Part shown: positions 1 to 7,147 of the stretch, in pieces
Layout of the letters: each line of letters begins with the position of its first letter
How positions within the stretch are numbered: position 1 is the first letter of the stretch
Assembly (NCBI GenBank): GCA_002362625.1
Contig: DEUP01000033.1
Coordinates: 1-33,768 of the forward strand
Length of the DNA stretch: 33,768 nucleotides
DNA from: Clostridiales bacterium UBA3259
GTDB lineage: Bacteria; Bacillota_A; Clostridia; Oscillospirales; Oscillospiraceae
Direction: 5' to 3'
The notes under the pieces: model-generated
Database searches by the model: none
Seen by the model: the letters and a program-made list of their open reading frames with translations, nothing else
What the model was told of the DNA's origin: nothing
Made by a program: the position numbers and the translations under genes

Positions 1-566
1 ACGGTGCCGTTCTGGAGCATATCCTCCAGGTTCACCAGGTCACAGTTATGCATGTGCTGGGCGTAGTAGTCGGAGTCGTGGAAGTGGATGATGCCCGCCT
101 CGTGGGCCTCCACGATCTCCCGGGGCAGCAGGATCCGGCTGGTGATGTCCTTGCTCACCTCGCCCGCCATGTAGTCCCGCTGGACGGCGTTGATGCTGGG
201 GTTCTTGTTGGCGTTCTCCTGCTTGACCTCCTCGTTGTTGCACTCGATGAGGCTGAGGATCCGGTCGTCGGTGGTGTTGGACTGGCGCAGCAGGCTGCGG
301 GTATAGCGGTAGGTGATGTACTCCTTGGCGACTTCAAAGGCACCATGGGCCATGATGGCCTTCTCCACCAGATCCTGAATCTCCTCCACAGACGGGCTGC
401 GGCCCATTTCCTCACAGGCAATCTGCACCGCGTCGGAAATCCGCTGGATCTGCAGAGGGGTCATACGTACCTTTTCCTCCACCGCGCCGTTGGCCTTGGT
501 CACCGCCATTACAATTTTATCAATATTAAAAACTTCTTCCGCGCCGTTGCGCTTAATAATCTTCAT
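1..566 (-). CDS. nrdD: Anaerobic (class III) ribonucleoside-triphosphate reductase, N-terminal part, cut by window edge
   Basis: Class III reductase makes dNTPs from NTPs without oxygen, using a glycyl radical installed by NrdG. Only the first 188 or so codons are in the window. The N-terminus (MKIIKRNGAEEVFNIDKI) is a typical ATP-cone allosteric domain, roughly residues 1-90. The last visible residues, HMHNCDLVNLEDMLQNGT, match the conserved start of the NrdD catalytic barrel. The ATG at 564-566 follows AAGGAGG at good spacing. A near-consensus promoter and two NrdR boxes lie directly upstream, which fits an RNR gene. The glycyl-radical C-terminus and any downstream nrdG lie outside the window. 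The family call is secure; completeness cannot be judged. Confidence 0.93.
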   Translation of the reverse strand, partial: MKIIKRNGAEEVFNIDKIVMAVTKANGAVEEKVRMTPLQIQRISDAVQIACEEMGRSPSVEEIQDLVEKAIMAHGAFEVAKEYITYRYTRSLLRQSNTTDDRILSLIECNNEEVKQENANKNPSINAVQRDYMAGEVSKDITSRILLPREIVEAHEAGIIHFHDSDYYAQHMHNCDLVNLEDMLQNGT

Positions 567-615
567 AGCTCTTCCTCCTTTGTGATCCCACGTCGAAAAC
601 GCTCGTGTACGCCCT

Positions 616-643
616 ATTATACTACATATTGTGGTTTTGTCAA
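616..643 (-). promoter_or_regulatory. Sigma-A type promoter of nrdD
   Basis: On the minus strand TTGACA (638-643) and TATAAT (616-621) are both perfect consensus hexamers separated by 16 bp. They lie about 50 bp upstream of the nrdD start codon. The spacer and -10 overlap the proximal NrdR box, so repressor binding should block polymerase. Confidence 0.85.
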
Positions 644-666
644 TAGTCAGATACAAAATATAGTTT
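619..666. promoter_or_regulatory. Tandem NrdR boxes upstream of nrdD
   Basis: Two 16-bp imperfect palindromes, ATACTACATATTGTGG (619-634) and ATACAAAATATAGTTT (651-666), each match the NrdR consensus ACACWATATATWGTGT at about 12-13 positions. Their starts are 32 bp apart, three helical turns, which is the spacing known for functional NrdR box pairs. The proximal box overlaps the -10 hexamer and the distal box lies just upstream of the -35. NrdR is an ATP-cone zinc-ribbon repressor of RNR operons; its gene is not in this window. Confidence 0.8.
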
Positions 667-678
667 TTCCTGTTTTCA

Positions 679-751
679 GCGGCAAAATGTTCCCTTTTTT
701 ATTTGCCGCCGCAAGCCCCGGAAAGAATGGGAAAGTTTCATTTTTCCGGGG
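679..751. other. Two hairpins in the nrdD-galM intergenic region
   Basis: The nrdD-galM intergenic region (567-861) has no gene. Besides the two promoters it holds two perfect inverted repeats: GCGGCAAA/TTTGCCGC (679-686 with 702-709) and CCCCGGAAA/TTTCCGGGG (716-724 with 743-751). Both lie upstream of the galM -35, so they are not part of the galM leader. No riboswitch was recognised. They may be operator sites or remnants of a small repeat. Confidence 0.4.
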
Positions 752-768
752 AAGGCCGAAAGAAAGGT

Positions 769-797
769 TTGAAATTCCGGGTACAATATCGTATAAT
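769..797 (+). promoter_or_regulatory. Promoter of galM
   Basis: TTGAAA (769-774), a 17-bp spacer and TATAAT (792-797) form a strong vegetative promoter 64 bp upstream of the galM start. The short leader carries a near-palindrome TTTCCCCGGGAAA (830-842) just before the ribosome binding site. Confidence 0.75.
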
Positions 798-861
798 AGG
801 GAAAAGCGTTCTTTACATAATCCCGCTTCTTTCCCCGGGAAAAATGAAAGGAGAATTTTCC

Positions 862-1878
862 ATGACAAATAAATTCGGCACATTGCCCTCCGGCGAAACC
901 GCCTTTCTCTACACCATATCTTGTGGGAAGCTCACCGCCTCGGTCACAAATTACGGTGCCTCTCTGGTAAGTCTGCTGGTTCCGGATAAACATGGTATCA
1001 TCGCGGATGTGGTTCTGGGCTATGATGACTGTAATGGCTACCGGCTGGGCAGCGGCTGTCTGGGCGCCACTGTGGGCCGCAATGCCAACCGGATCAAGGA
1101 CGCCAGCTTCACCCTGGACGGTAAGGCCTGGCAGCTGACCCCAAATCAGGGTAAGAACAGCCTCCACTCCGGCCCGGACTGCTACTATACCCGGCTGTGG
1201 GACGTGGTTTCCCTGACGGAAAGCGCCATTACCCTGGAGCTGCACAGTCCCCATGGGGATCAGGGCTTCCCTGGGAACGCCGTGATCCGCGTCACCTATG
1301 CTCTGGACGGGAGCAACGGTCTCCACATCCTCTACGACGGCCGCTGTGACCAGGATACGGTATTCAACATGACCAATCACAGCTATTTCAATCTGGCCGG
1401 CCACGAGCACACAGATGCCGCCATGGAGCAGGTTCTGACCCTGCCCGGCCGGTTCTTTACCCCTGCCGACGCCGAGAGCATCCCCACGGGAGAAAAGCGG
1501 GACGTGGAGGGCACTCCCATGGATTTCCGCAGTCCCAAGGCCATTTTCCGGGACATTGGGTTAGATTATGTGCCTCTCCACCTGCAAGGCGGCTATGACC
1601 ACAACTGGGAGGTCTTCTGTGATCCCTGCGCCATTTTGATGGATCCCGTTTCCGGCAGATCCATGAGCGTATCCACCGACTGTCCCGGCATCCAGTTCTA
1701 CTCCGCCAACTTTCTGGACACGGTGGGCAAGGGCGGCGTTCCCTACGGGAAGCGCTCCGGCGCGGCTCTGGAAACCCAATTCTATCCTGACAGCGTCCAT
1801 CATCCCGAGTGGCCCCAGCCCTTCGTGAAGGCCGGTGCGCCTTACCACAGCGAAACGGTCTACCGGTTCTTCTGGTGA
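862..1878 (+). CDS. galM: Aldose 1-epimerase (galactose mutarotase)
   Basis: This cytoplasmic enzyme interconverts the alpha and beta anomers of galactose or glucose and usually feeds the Leloir pathway. The 338-residue product has the full family layout: GRNANRI at 72-78, NSLHSG with a histidine at 102, NHSYFNLAG with the catalytic histidine at 173, GYDHNW near 244, and LETQFYPD with the catalytic glutamate at 304. The start is ATG 862, preceded by AAAGGAG with 8-nt spacing. An in-frame ATG at 703 would lengthen the protein through the promoter and is rejected. No galK or galT lies nearby, so galM is a single-gene unit here, with its own promoter and a downstream hairpin terminator. Confidence 0.93.
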   Translation: MTNKFGTLPSGETAFLYTISCGKLTASVTNYGASLVSLLVPDKHGIIADVVLGYDDCNGYRLGSGCLGATVGRNANRIKDASFTLDGKAWQLTPNQGKNSLHSGPDCYYTRLWDVVSLTESAITLELHSPHGDQGFPGNAVIRVTYALDGSNGLHILYDGRCDQDTVFNMTNHSYFNLAGHEHTDAAMEQVLTLPGRFFTPADAESIPTGEKRDVEGTPMDFRSPKAIFRDIGLDYVPLHLQGGYDHNWEVFCDPCAILMDPVSGRSMSVSTDCPGIQFYSANFLDTVGKGGVPYGKRSGAALETQFYPDSVHHPEWPQPFVKAGAPYHSETVYRFFW

Positions 1879-1906
1879 GTTTCCATCGGCAAAAGGGTCA
1901 CGCGGC

Positions 1907-2016
1907 GTTCGCCAACCCAGCGGCGAATAAAATCAGGCTGCGTGTGTGCAAGCTGTTCCCCAAAGGGGATTTCCGACGGTCTGAAAGGGGCTGCCTCCTA
2001 CGAGGCAGCCCCTTTT
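1907..2016 (+). repeat. Mosaic intergenic repeat, short copy, ending in the galM terminator
   Basis: Three blocks occur here in the same order as in the copy at 28998-29240: a 22-bp block GTTCGCC..GGCGAAT (1907-1928; 20 of 22 match 29055-29076), CAGGCTGCGTGTGT (1934-1947; identical to 29127-29140), and CCCCAAAGGGGATTT followed by CGACGG.CTGAA (from 1958; matches from 29184). Each copy ends in a strong hairpin whose stem sequence differs. The blocks between the shared modules differ in length. The element lies between the 3' ends of the convergent genes galM and leuS. Confidence 0.7.
1984..2016 (+). terminator. Rho-independent terminator of galM
   Basis: A 14-bp perfect stem (1984-1997 with 2002-2015, AAAGGGGCTGCCTC and its complement) with a 4-nt loop is followed by T residues and an A-rich stretch on the plus strand. 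It lies 105 bp after the galM stop and 6 bp beyond the leuS stop. It may also halt the convergent leuS operon, but the T-tract on that strand is poor. Confidence 0.75.
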
Positions 2017-2021
2017 AAAAA

Positions 2022-4445
2022 TCACTTCACAATCAGGTTGACCAACTTGTTCTTGACCACAATGGTTTTCACAATCCTGCCTCCCTGCTTTTCCAGGAAC
2101 CGGGCAATCTTCTCGTCTGCCAGAACACCCGCAATCACCGCTTCATTGTCAAGGTCCGCCTCCATAACTACGGTACCCCGCATCTTGCCGTTGACCTGAA
2201 CGGCCATGGTGACCTGGCTGTCCCTGCACTTTTCTTCCTCATAGGCAGGCCAGCTTTCATAAGCGATTGTTTTGTCATGGCCCATGATCTGCCAGATCTC
2301 CTCACCCACATGGGGGGTGATACAGGACATCATCTTAATGAAGCCCTCGGCATACGCTCTGGGACAGGTGCCGTTCTTGTAGACCTCGTTGACGAAAACC
2401 ATCATCTGGGCGATAGCCGTGTTAAATCCCAGAGCTTCAAAGTCGCCCGTCACCTTCTTTACCGTCTGATGGTAGACCTTGGTGAGCTTGCCGTCGTCGG
2501 TGTCGGTCAGGTTCTTTTCCTCGGTGAAGAAGTTCCAAACCCGGTTGATGAACTTCCGCGCGCCTGCCACGGCGGCGGTGCTCCAGGGCTTGGAGACCTC
2601 CAGGGGGCCCATGAACATCTCATACAGCCGCAGGGTGTCCGCGCCGTATTCCTTCACCACGTCGCTGGGATTGACCACGAACTCCGGGTACCGCTTGCCC
2701 ATTTTGATGCCGTTCTCACCCAGGATCATGCCCTGGTGGACCAGCTTCTGGAAGGGCTCCTTCACAGGAGACAGGCCCTGATCGTACAGGAACCGGTTCC
2801 AGATCCGGGAGTACATCAGGTGACCCACCGCGTGCTCCGGGCCGCCTACGTACAGGTCTACGGGCATCCAGTGCTTTAAAAGCTCCGGGTCGCAGAAGGT
2901 CTTGTCGTTCTTGGGGTCGATATAGCGCATATAGTACCAGGAGGAACCGGCAGAGCCGGGCATGGTGGAGGTCTCCCGGACGCCCTTGATGCCGTTCCGG
3001 TCATACTGCTTCCACTCGGTAGCGTTTTCCAGAGGTGCCTGGCCATTTTTTCCCTTGTAGTCCTCCAGCTCCGGCAGAATCAGGGGCAGCTCTTCGTCAG
3101 GCAGGAAGTAGGTCTTCCCATCCTCGGTGTACACGCAGGGCACAGGCTCGCCCCAGTATCTCTGGCGGGCGAAGATCCATTCCCGGAAGTGGTAGTTGTT
3201 CTTTCTTCTGGCCACGCCCATTTTTTCCAGCTTACAGGTGATGGCTTCCTTGGCTTCCTCCACGGTCAGGCCGGTGAATTCCTCGGAATTGATAAGCTTG
3301 CAGCCCTTGCCCAGGTAATCCTGCTTTTCAAAGGCATGTTCGGACACGTCAGCGCCGTCAATGACCTGGATCATGGGGATATTATGCACAACGGCGTACT
3401 CAAAGTCACGCTGGTCGTGACTGGGTACCGCCATGACCGCGCCGGTGCCGTAGTTCGCCAGTACGAAGTCGCCGATGAAGACGCTGACCTGCTTGCCGTT
3501 CACCGGGTTGATGGCATATACGCCCTCCAGGCGGCAGCCGGACTTGGTTTTGTTCAGCTCGGTGCGGTCCATGTCGCTCTTCTTCACAGCCTCGGCAATG
3601 TACGCCTGAACTTCTTCCTTGTTCTGCACCCGATCCATCAGCTCCTGGACAATCTTGCCGTCAGGAGCCAGCACCATGAAGGTGATGCCGTAAATTGTCT
3701 CAATACAGGTGGTGTAGATAGAAAACTCGCCGCCGCCCACCAGCTGGAAATCCACCTCCACGCCGGTAGACTTGCCAATCCAGTTGCGCTGAATCTCCTT
3801 GGTGGATTCCGGCCAATCGATCTCATTCAGGCCCTCCAGCAGCTTCTCGGCAAAGGCGGGCTGGTCGATGACCCACTGCATCATATTTTTCTTCACGACC
3901 GGATAGCCGCCCCGCTCGGACTTGCCGTCAATGACCTCGTCGTTAGAAAGGACGGTACCCAGCTCCTCGCACCAGTTCACCGGCATTTCAATCCGCTTGG
4001 CGTAGCCCGCCTCATAGAGCTTTTTGAAAATCCACTGGGTCCACTTATAGAACTCCGGATCGGAGGTAGCCACCATTTTCGACCAGTCATAGTCGAAGCC
4101 CAGCTCCTTCAGCTGATTGGAGAAGGTCTGGATATTCTTCTCGGTAAAGCCCGCGGGATGATGGCCGGTGCTGACGGCGTACTGCTCGGCGGGCAGGCCA
4201 AAGGAGTCGTAGCCCATGGGGTGCAGCACATTGTAGCCCTGCATCCGCTTCATCCGGGACATGATATCCGTGGCCGTGTAGCCCTCAGGGTGTCCGGCAT
4301 GGAGACCCACGCCGGAGGGGTAAGGGAACATGTCCAGCACATAATATTTGGGCTTACTGAAGTCCCACACGTCGGTATGGAAGGTGTCATTTTCCTCCCA
4401 ATACTTGTGCCATTTCTTTTCAATACTTGCGTGATCGTAGTTCAT
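2022..4445 (-). CDS. leuS: Leucyl-tRNA synthetase
   Basis: Class I synthetase charging tRNA-Leu, with a CP1 editing domain. The 807-residue product shows the HIGH-type motif as HAGHP in PYPSGVGLHAGHPEGYTATD, the editing-domain motif AVPSHDQRDFEYA, the ARQRYWGEP signature, SWYYMRYIDP and GPEHAVGHLMYSR. Two hallmark motifs deviate: the KMSKS loop reads KMGKR, and the editing-site TTRPDT reads TTCIET. The SD GAGGAAGGA is 9 nt from ATG 4443-4445 but touches the upstream in-frame ATG (4452-4454), so the shorter start (MNYDHASIEKKW) is preferred. leuS is the last gene of the smc operon, 30 bp after rsfS. Confidence 0.96.
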   Translation of the reverse strand: MNYDHASIEKKWHKYWEENDTFHTDVWDFSKPKYYVLDMFPYPSGVGLHAGHPEGYTATDIMSRMKRMQGYNVLHPMGYDSFGLPAEQYAVSTGHHPAGFTEKNIQTFSNQLKELGFDYDWSKMVATSDPEFYKWTQWIFKKLYEAGYAKRIEMPVNWCEELGTVLSNDEVIDGKSERGGYPVVKKNMMQWVIDQPAFAEKLLEGLNEIDWPESTKEIQRNWIGKSTGVEVDFQLVGGGEFSIYTTCIETIYGITFMVLAPDGKIVQELMDRVQNKEEVQAYIAEAVKKSDMDRTELNKTKSGCRLEGVYAINPVNGKQVSVFIGDFVLANYGTGAVMAVPSHDQRDFEYAVVHNIPMIQVIDGADVSEHAFEKQDYLGKGCKLINSEEFTGLTVEEAKEAITCKLEKMGVARRKNNYHFREWIFARQRYWGEPVPCVYTEDGKTYFLPDEELPLILPELEDYKGKNGQAPLENATEWKQYDRNGIKGVRETSTMPGSAGSSWYYMRYIDPKNDKTFCDPELLKHWMPVDLYVGGPEHAVGHLMYSRIWNRFLYDQGLSPVKEPFQKLVHQGMILGENGIKMGKRYPEFVVNPSDVVKEYGADTLRLYEMFMGPLEVSKPWSTAAVAGARKFINRVWNFFTEEKNLTDTDDGKLTKVYHQTVKKVTGDFEALGFNTAIAQMMVFVNEVYKNGTCPRAYAEGFIKMMSCITPHVGEEIWQIMGHDKTIAYESWPAYEEEKCRDSQVTMAVQVNGKMRGTVVMEADLDNEAVIAGVLADEKIARFLEKQGGRIVKTIVVKNKLVNLIVK

Positions 4446-4475
4446 AGGGAACATTCCTTCCTCAACATCCCTTGG

Positions 4476-4838
4476 TTACTCCGGGATGATAATCTCTTTC
4501 AAATCAACGACCTCGGCGTCGGCCCACAGCCGCTCCAGGTCGTAAAAACGCCTTGCTTCCTCGGTAAACACATGGACGACCAGGGTGCCATAGTCCAGCA
4601 GCTCCCAGCCGCTGCCATTGTGTCCTTCCCGGCCCAGCATAGGCTCTCCCAGCTGCTCCAGGGTGTACTCGGCGAAGTCGCAGAGGGTTTTCACATGGGT
4701 GTTGGAGGTGCCGGTGCAGATCAGAAAGTAATCTGCCAGAGAGCTGACCCGGTCGATTTTCAGCAGCTTCATATCCATGCCCTTTTTCTCGTCCAGGGCC
4801 TTCGCCACTTTCAGGGCAATTTCTTTCGGTGGTAACAT
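4476..4838 (-). CDS. rsfS: Ribosomal silencing factor RsfS
   Basis: RsfS (DUF143/Iojap family) binds ribosomal protein uL14 and blocks subunit joining during nutrient stress. The 120-residue product is full length and carries the family signatures DYFLICTGTSNTHVKT, GREGHNGSGWELLDYG and VVHVFTEEARRFYDLERLW. The start at 4838 (MLPPKE) is preceded by AAAGGA at good spacing; an upstream in-frame ATG would overlap the preceding gene and lacks an SD. It lies 14 bp after nadD/yqeK and 30 bp before leuS. The nadD-yqeK-rsfS order is a common Firmicutes arrangement. Confidence 0.93.
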   Translation of the reverse strand: MLPPKEIALKVAKALDEKKGMDMKLLKIDRVSSLADYFLICTGTSNTHVKTLCDFAEYTLEQLGEPMLGREGHNGSGWELLDYGTLVVHVFTEEARRFYDLERLWADAEVVDLKEIIIPE

Positions 4839-4852
4839 AGTCTCTATCCTTT

Positions 4853-6043
4853 CTAACAATTCGGAACGTAATCCTTTAAATATTCCAGAGCCTCTCTCGA
4901 TTCCGGGGACACCTCGCTGCCCTGCTCCTTCAAATGCTCCAATGTCATTTCCAGTCCCAGCTTCAGCGCCCCGGTAATGTCACTGAAGGCCAGGGCGCGA
5001 AGCTTCTCCACGCCTGGGAATTTCCGGTTCGGCTCCATATAGTCTGCCACATAGATGATGGTTTCAAGCAGATTCATATCCGCTTTTCCTGTGGTGTGGT
5101 AGCAGATGGCGTCCACCACCGCCTGATTTTCCCCGAAAATCCGCTCCGCCACCAGAGCGCCGGTAAGGGCATGGAGGGTTTTGGGGTATTTTCTGGAAAA
5201 ATCACTGAGTATTTTACCATAGGCCTCACACAATGTCAATTGGAGGGGGCCGTCAATGGCTTTTGTAATGTCATGGAGAATACCCGCCCGGGCGGCGTCC
5301 GTCTCGTCCGCGCCCCACCGCTTTGCCAGGGCCACCGCCGTATCCCGGCAGCCCAGCACATGGGCCACCCGGTTAGGGTTTAAGAGGGAGATCACCACCT
5401 GCTCCAGCTTTTCCATAGGCAGGTTCTTCCAGTCCGCCGCAGTATGATACAGTCCATTTTCCCGGATGTACGTCCCGACCCCTTCCGGCAGGAAGGCATC
5501 GGCGCACCGGAAGGCCAGAAGGCGGCGCAGCTGGGTGGAGGAAATGGCGATCACCGGATTTTTTACCAGGGAAACCCTGGCTCCCAAAGCGGTCAGCTTC
5601 CGGCACTGGTTCTCCACAGCCTCCCTTTCGCCCTTTTCTCCCCGGTAAAACGCTCCCAGGGAAACCTCCCTCAGAATGGTTTCCCACTGCACCCACTGAG
5701 AAAAGCTGAGGAACATATCTGTCCCCACCAGCAGCGTCAGCTCTGCCCCAGGATACTGCTTCAGAAGCGCCGAAAGGGTATCCACGGTATAGCTGATTCC
5801 CTCCCGCTTTAATTCCAGATCCGAAACCTCCATCCCAGGCTCCCGCGCCAGGGCGATGGAGAGCATTTCCATCCGCTGCTCCGGCATTGGCGAATCCAGG
5901 GGCAGATCCTTATGGGGAGCCGTATAGTTGGGAATAAACAGGATTTTTGTCAGGCCCAGAGCTTCCATGGCCTGCCTTGCCGCCTGAATATGACCCAGGT
6001 GAGGCGGATTGAAGGTGCCGCCGAAAATGCCGATTCGCTGCAT
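4853..6043 (-). CDS. nadD: NadD-YqeK fusion: nicotinate-nucleotide adenylyltransferase with HD-domain hydrolase
   Basis: The 396-residue product joins two enzymes. Residues 1 to about 190 are NadD, which adenylates nicotinate mononucleotide in NAD synthesis: GGTFNPPHLGHI (8-19, nucleotide-binding HxGH), a central SYTVDTL, and ISSTQLRRLL, the ISSTxxR motif. Residues from about 205 are YqeK-like, with RVAHVLGCRDTAVALA and AGILHDITKA carrying the HD metal ligands; that family hydrolyses Ap4A. In many Firmicutes these are separate adjacent genes. GGAGGAGGG precedes ATG 6041-6043. It sits between yhbY (47-bp gap) and rsfS. No frameshift or stop separates the halves, so the fusion is real in this sequence. 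Confidence 0.93.
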   Translation of the reverse strand: MQRIGIFGGTFNPPHLGHIQAARQAMEALGLTKILFIPNYTAPHKDLPLDSPMPEQRMEMLSIALAREPGMEVSDLELKREGISYTVDTLSALLKQYPGAELTLLVGTDMFLSFSQWVQWETILREVSLGAFYRGEKGEREAVENQCRKLTALGARVSLVKNPVIAISSTQLRRLLAFRCADAFLPEGVGTYIRENGLYHTAADWKNLPMEKLEQVVISLLNPNRVAHVLGCRDTAVALAKRWGADETDAARAGILHDITKAIDGPLQLTLCEAYGKILSDFSRKYPKTLHALTGALVAERIFGENQAVVDAICYHTTGKADMNLLETIIYVADYMEPNRKFPGVEKLRALAFSDITGALKLGLEMTLEHLKEQGSEVSPESREALEYLKDYVPNC

Positions 6044-6090
6044 AGATTCCCTCCTCCGTTATTCTTGCAATCGCCTGATACGCTCTTTTC

Positions 6091-6555
6091 TCAGTCCCGC
6101 TGCTGCTTTTCTCTGTTTTTCTCAATGGCCTTCTCAATGGCCTGCTCCCGGAAATACTGATTGCGCTGCTCCCGGGCCTGCCTGGCCGCCGCCCGCCGTG
6201 CTCTGGCGCCCTTCCCTACCGGGTCGGACTTGCTCTTGGGAATCTCCTTCCGCCTGGCCCGGCCGGTTTGGTTGCGCTCTGACTGGCACTTCTCACTATA
6301 GCGCCAAATCACAAATTTGCTGCCCACACAGGCGATTCCTTCCGCGCCGGTGGCCTCGCAAATGGCGTCGCTCACCTCTCTGGGACTTAACAGGGCGGCC
6401 TCCAAAACCTTGCCCTTTACCAGCTCCCGGGCCGTGAGCAGCCGCTCCGCTTCCTCAATGACCCCGGCATTGACCCCGTCCTTTCCCACCATCAAGGTGG
6501 TTTCCAGAGCGTTGGCCTGGGCCCTGAATTCCGCCCGCTGTTTACTTGTCAGCAT
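6091..6555 (-). CDS. yhbY: YhbY family CRM-domain RNA-binding protein
   Basis: The first 95 or so residues form a CRS1/YhbY (CRM) domain, with MLTSKQRAEFRAQANALET, the GKDGVN turn (in place of the usual GxxG loop) and ARELVKGKVL. This family associates with pre-50S ribosomal subunits. The remaining 60 residues are a basic, low-complexity tail rich in Arg, Lys and Gln (GARARRAAARQAREQR) that is longer than in classical YhbY and probably helical. The start ATG at 6553-6555 overlaps the end of rdgB by 14 bp and follows GGAGG with 6-nt spacing, suggesting translational coupling. Confidence 0.88.
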   Translation of the reverse strand: MLTSKQRAEFRAQANALETTLMVGKDGVNAGVIEEAERLLTARELVKGKVLEAALLSPREVSDAICEATGAEGIACVGSKFVIWRYSEKCQSERNQTGRARRKEIPKSKSDPVGKGARARRAAARQAREQRNQYFREQAIEKAIEKNREKQQRD

Positions 6556-7147
6556 AACCCGCCTCCTTTAATTTCTCATAAAACACCCGCAGCGCCGCCC
6601 CACGATGGGAGACCTTATTCTTATCCTCGCTGCTCATTTCCGCCGTGGACATGCCCATGGGCGGATAGTAGAAAATGGGGTCATAGCCGAAGCCATTCTC
6701 CCCTCTCGGCTCCCGAAGCAGCTCCCCGTGGATCTCTCCCCGGGCCTGAATGGTCTGTCCCTCAGGCGTCACCATGGTAATGACGCAGACGAATTTCGCC
6801 TGACGCTGGCCGTCAGGAACATCTTCCGTATTCTTCAGCAGCAGCTGAAGCCGGCCCCAGTCGTCCAGGGTATCGTCAAAGCCGTACCGGGCGGAGTAAA
6901 TCCCCGGCTCTCCGTTCAGCGCGTCCACCGCAATGCCGGAATCGTCCGCCAAAGCGGGCAGACCCGTGGCCCGCATGACAGCGTTTGCCTTGATAAAGGA
7001 ATTCTCCTCAAAGGTGGAACCGGTCTCTTCCACCTCAATGTCCACCCCCAGCTCCGATTCCAGCACCAGCTCCATACCAAATTTCTCGGTAATCTTGCTG
7101 ATTTCCACCAGCTTGTGGGGATTTTTGCTTGCCAGAACTACCTTCAT
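6542..7147 (-). CDS. rdgB: XTP/dITP diphosphatase (RdgB/HAM1 family)
   Basis: A house-cleaning pyrophosphatase that hydrolyses XTP, ITP and dITP to monophosphates so deaminated purines stay out of nucleic acids. The 201-residue product shows SKNPHKLVEI near the N-terminus, ETGSTFEENSFIKA (41-54), LADDSGI (66-72) with the acidic metal ligands, PGIYSARYG (81-89), GFGYDPIF and SHRGAAL. The start overlaps the ftsY stop as TGATG. The SD, GGAGG, lies inside the ftsY coding end, about 10 nt upstream. Confidence 0.94.
   Translation of the reverse strand: MKVVLASKNPHKLVEISKITEKFGMELVLESELGVDIEVEETGSTFEENSFIKANAVMRATGLPALADDSGIAVDALNGEPGIYSARYGFDDTLDDWGRLQLLLKNTEDVPDGQRQAKFVCVITMVTPEGQTIQARGEIHGELLREPRGENGFGYDPIFYYPPMGMSTAEMSSEDKNKVSHRGAALRVFYEKLKEAGYADK

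Noticed and set aside
567..861. Riboswitch in the nrdD or galM leader
   Set aside because: The hairpins present lie upstream of the galM promoter, and the nrdD leader is too short; no known aptamer core was recognised.
3189..4835. Long plus-strand frame opposite leuS and rsfS
   Set aside because: Antisense shadow of two conserved genes in GC-rich DNA; no SD and no recognisable domain.
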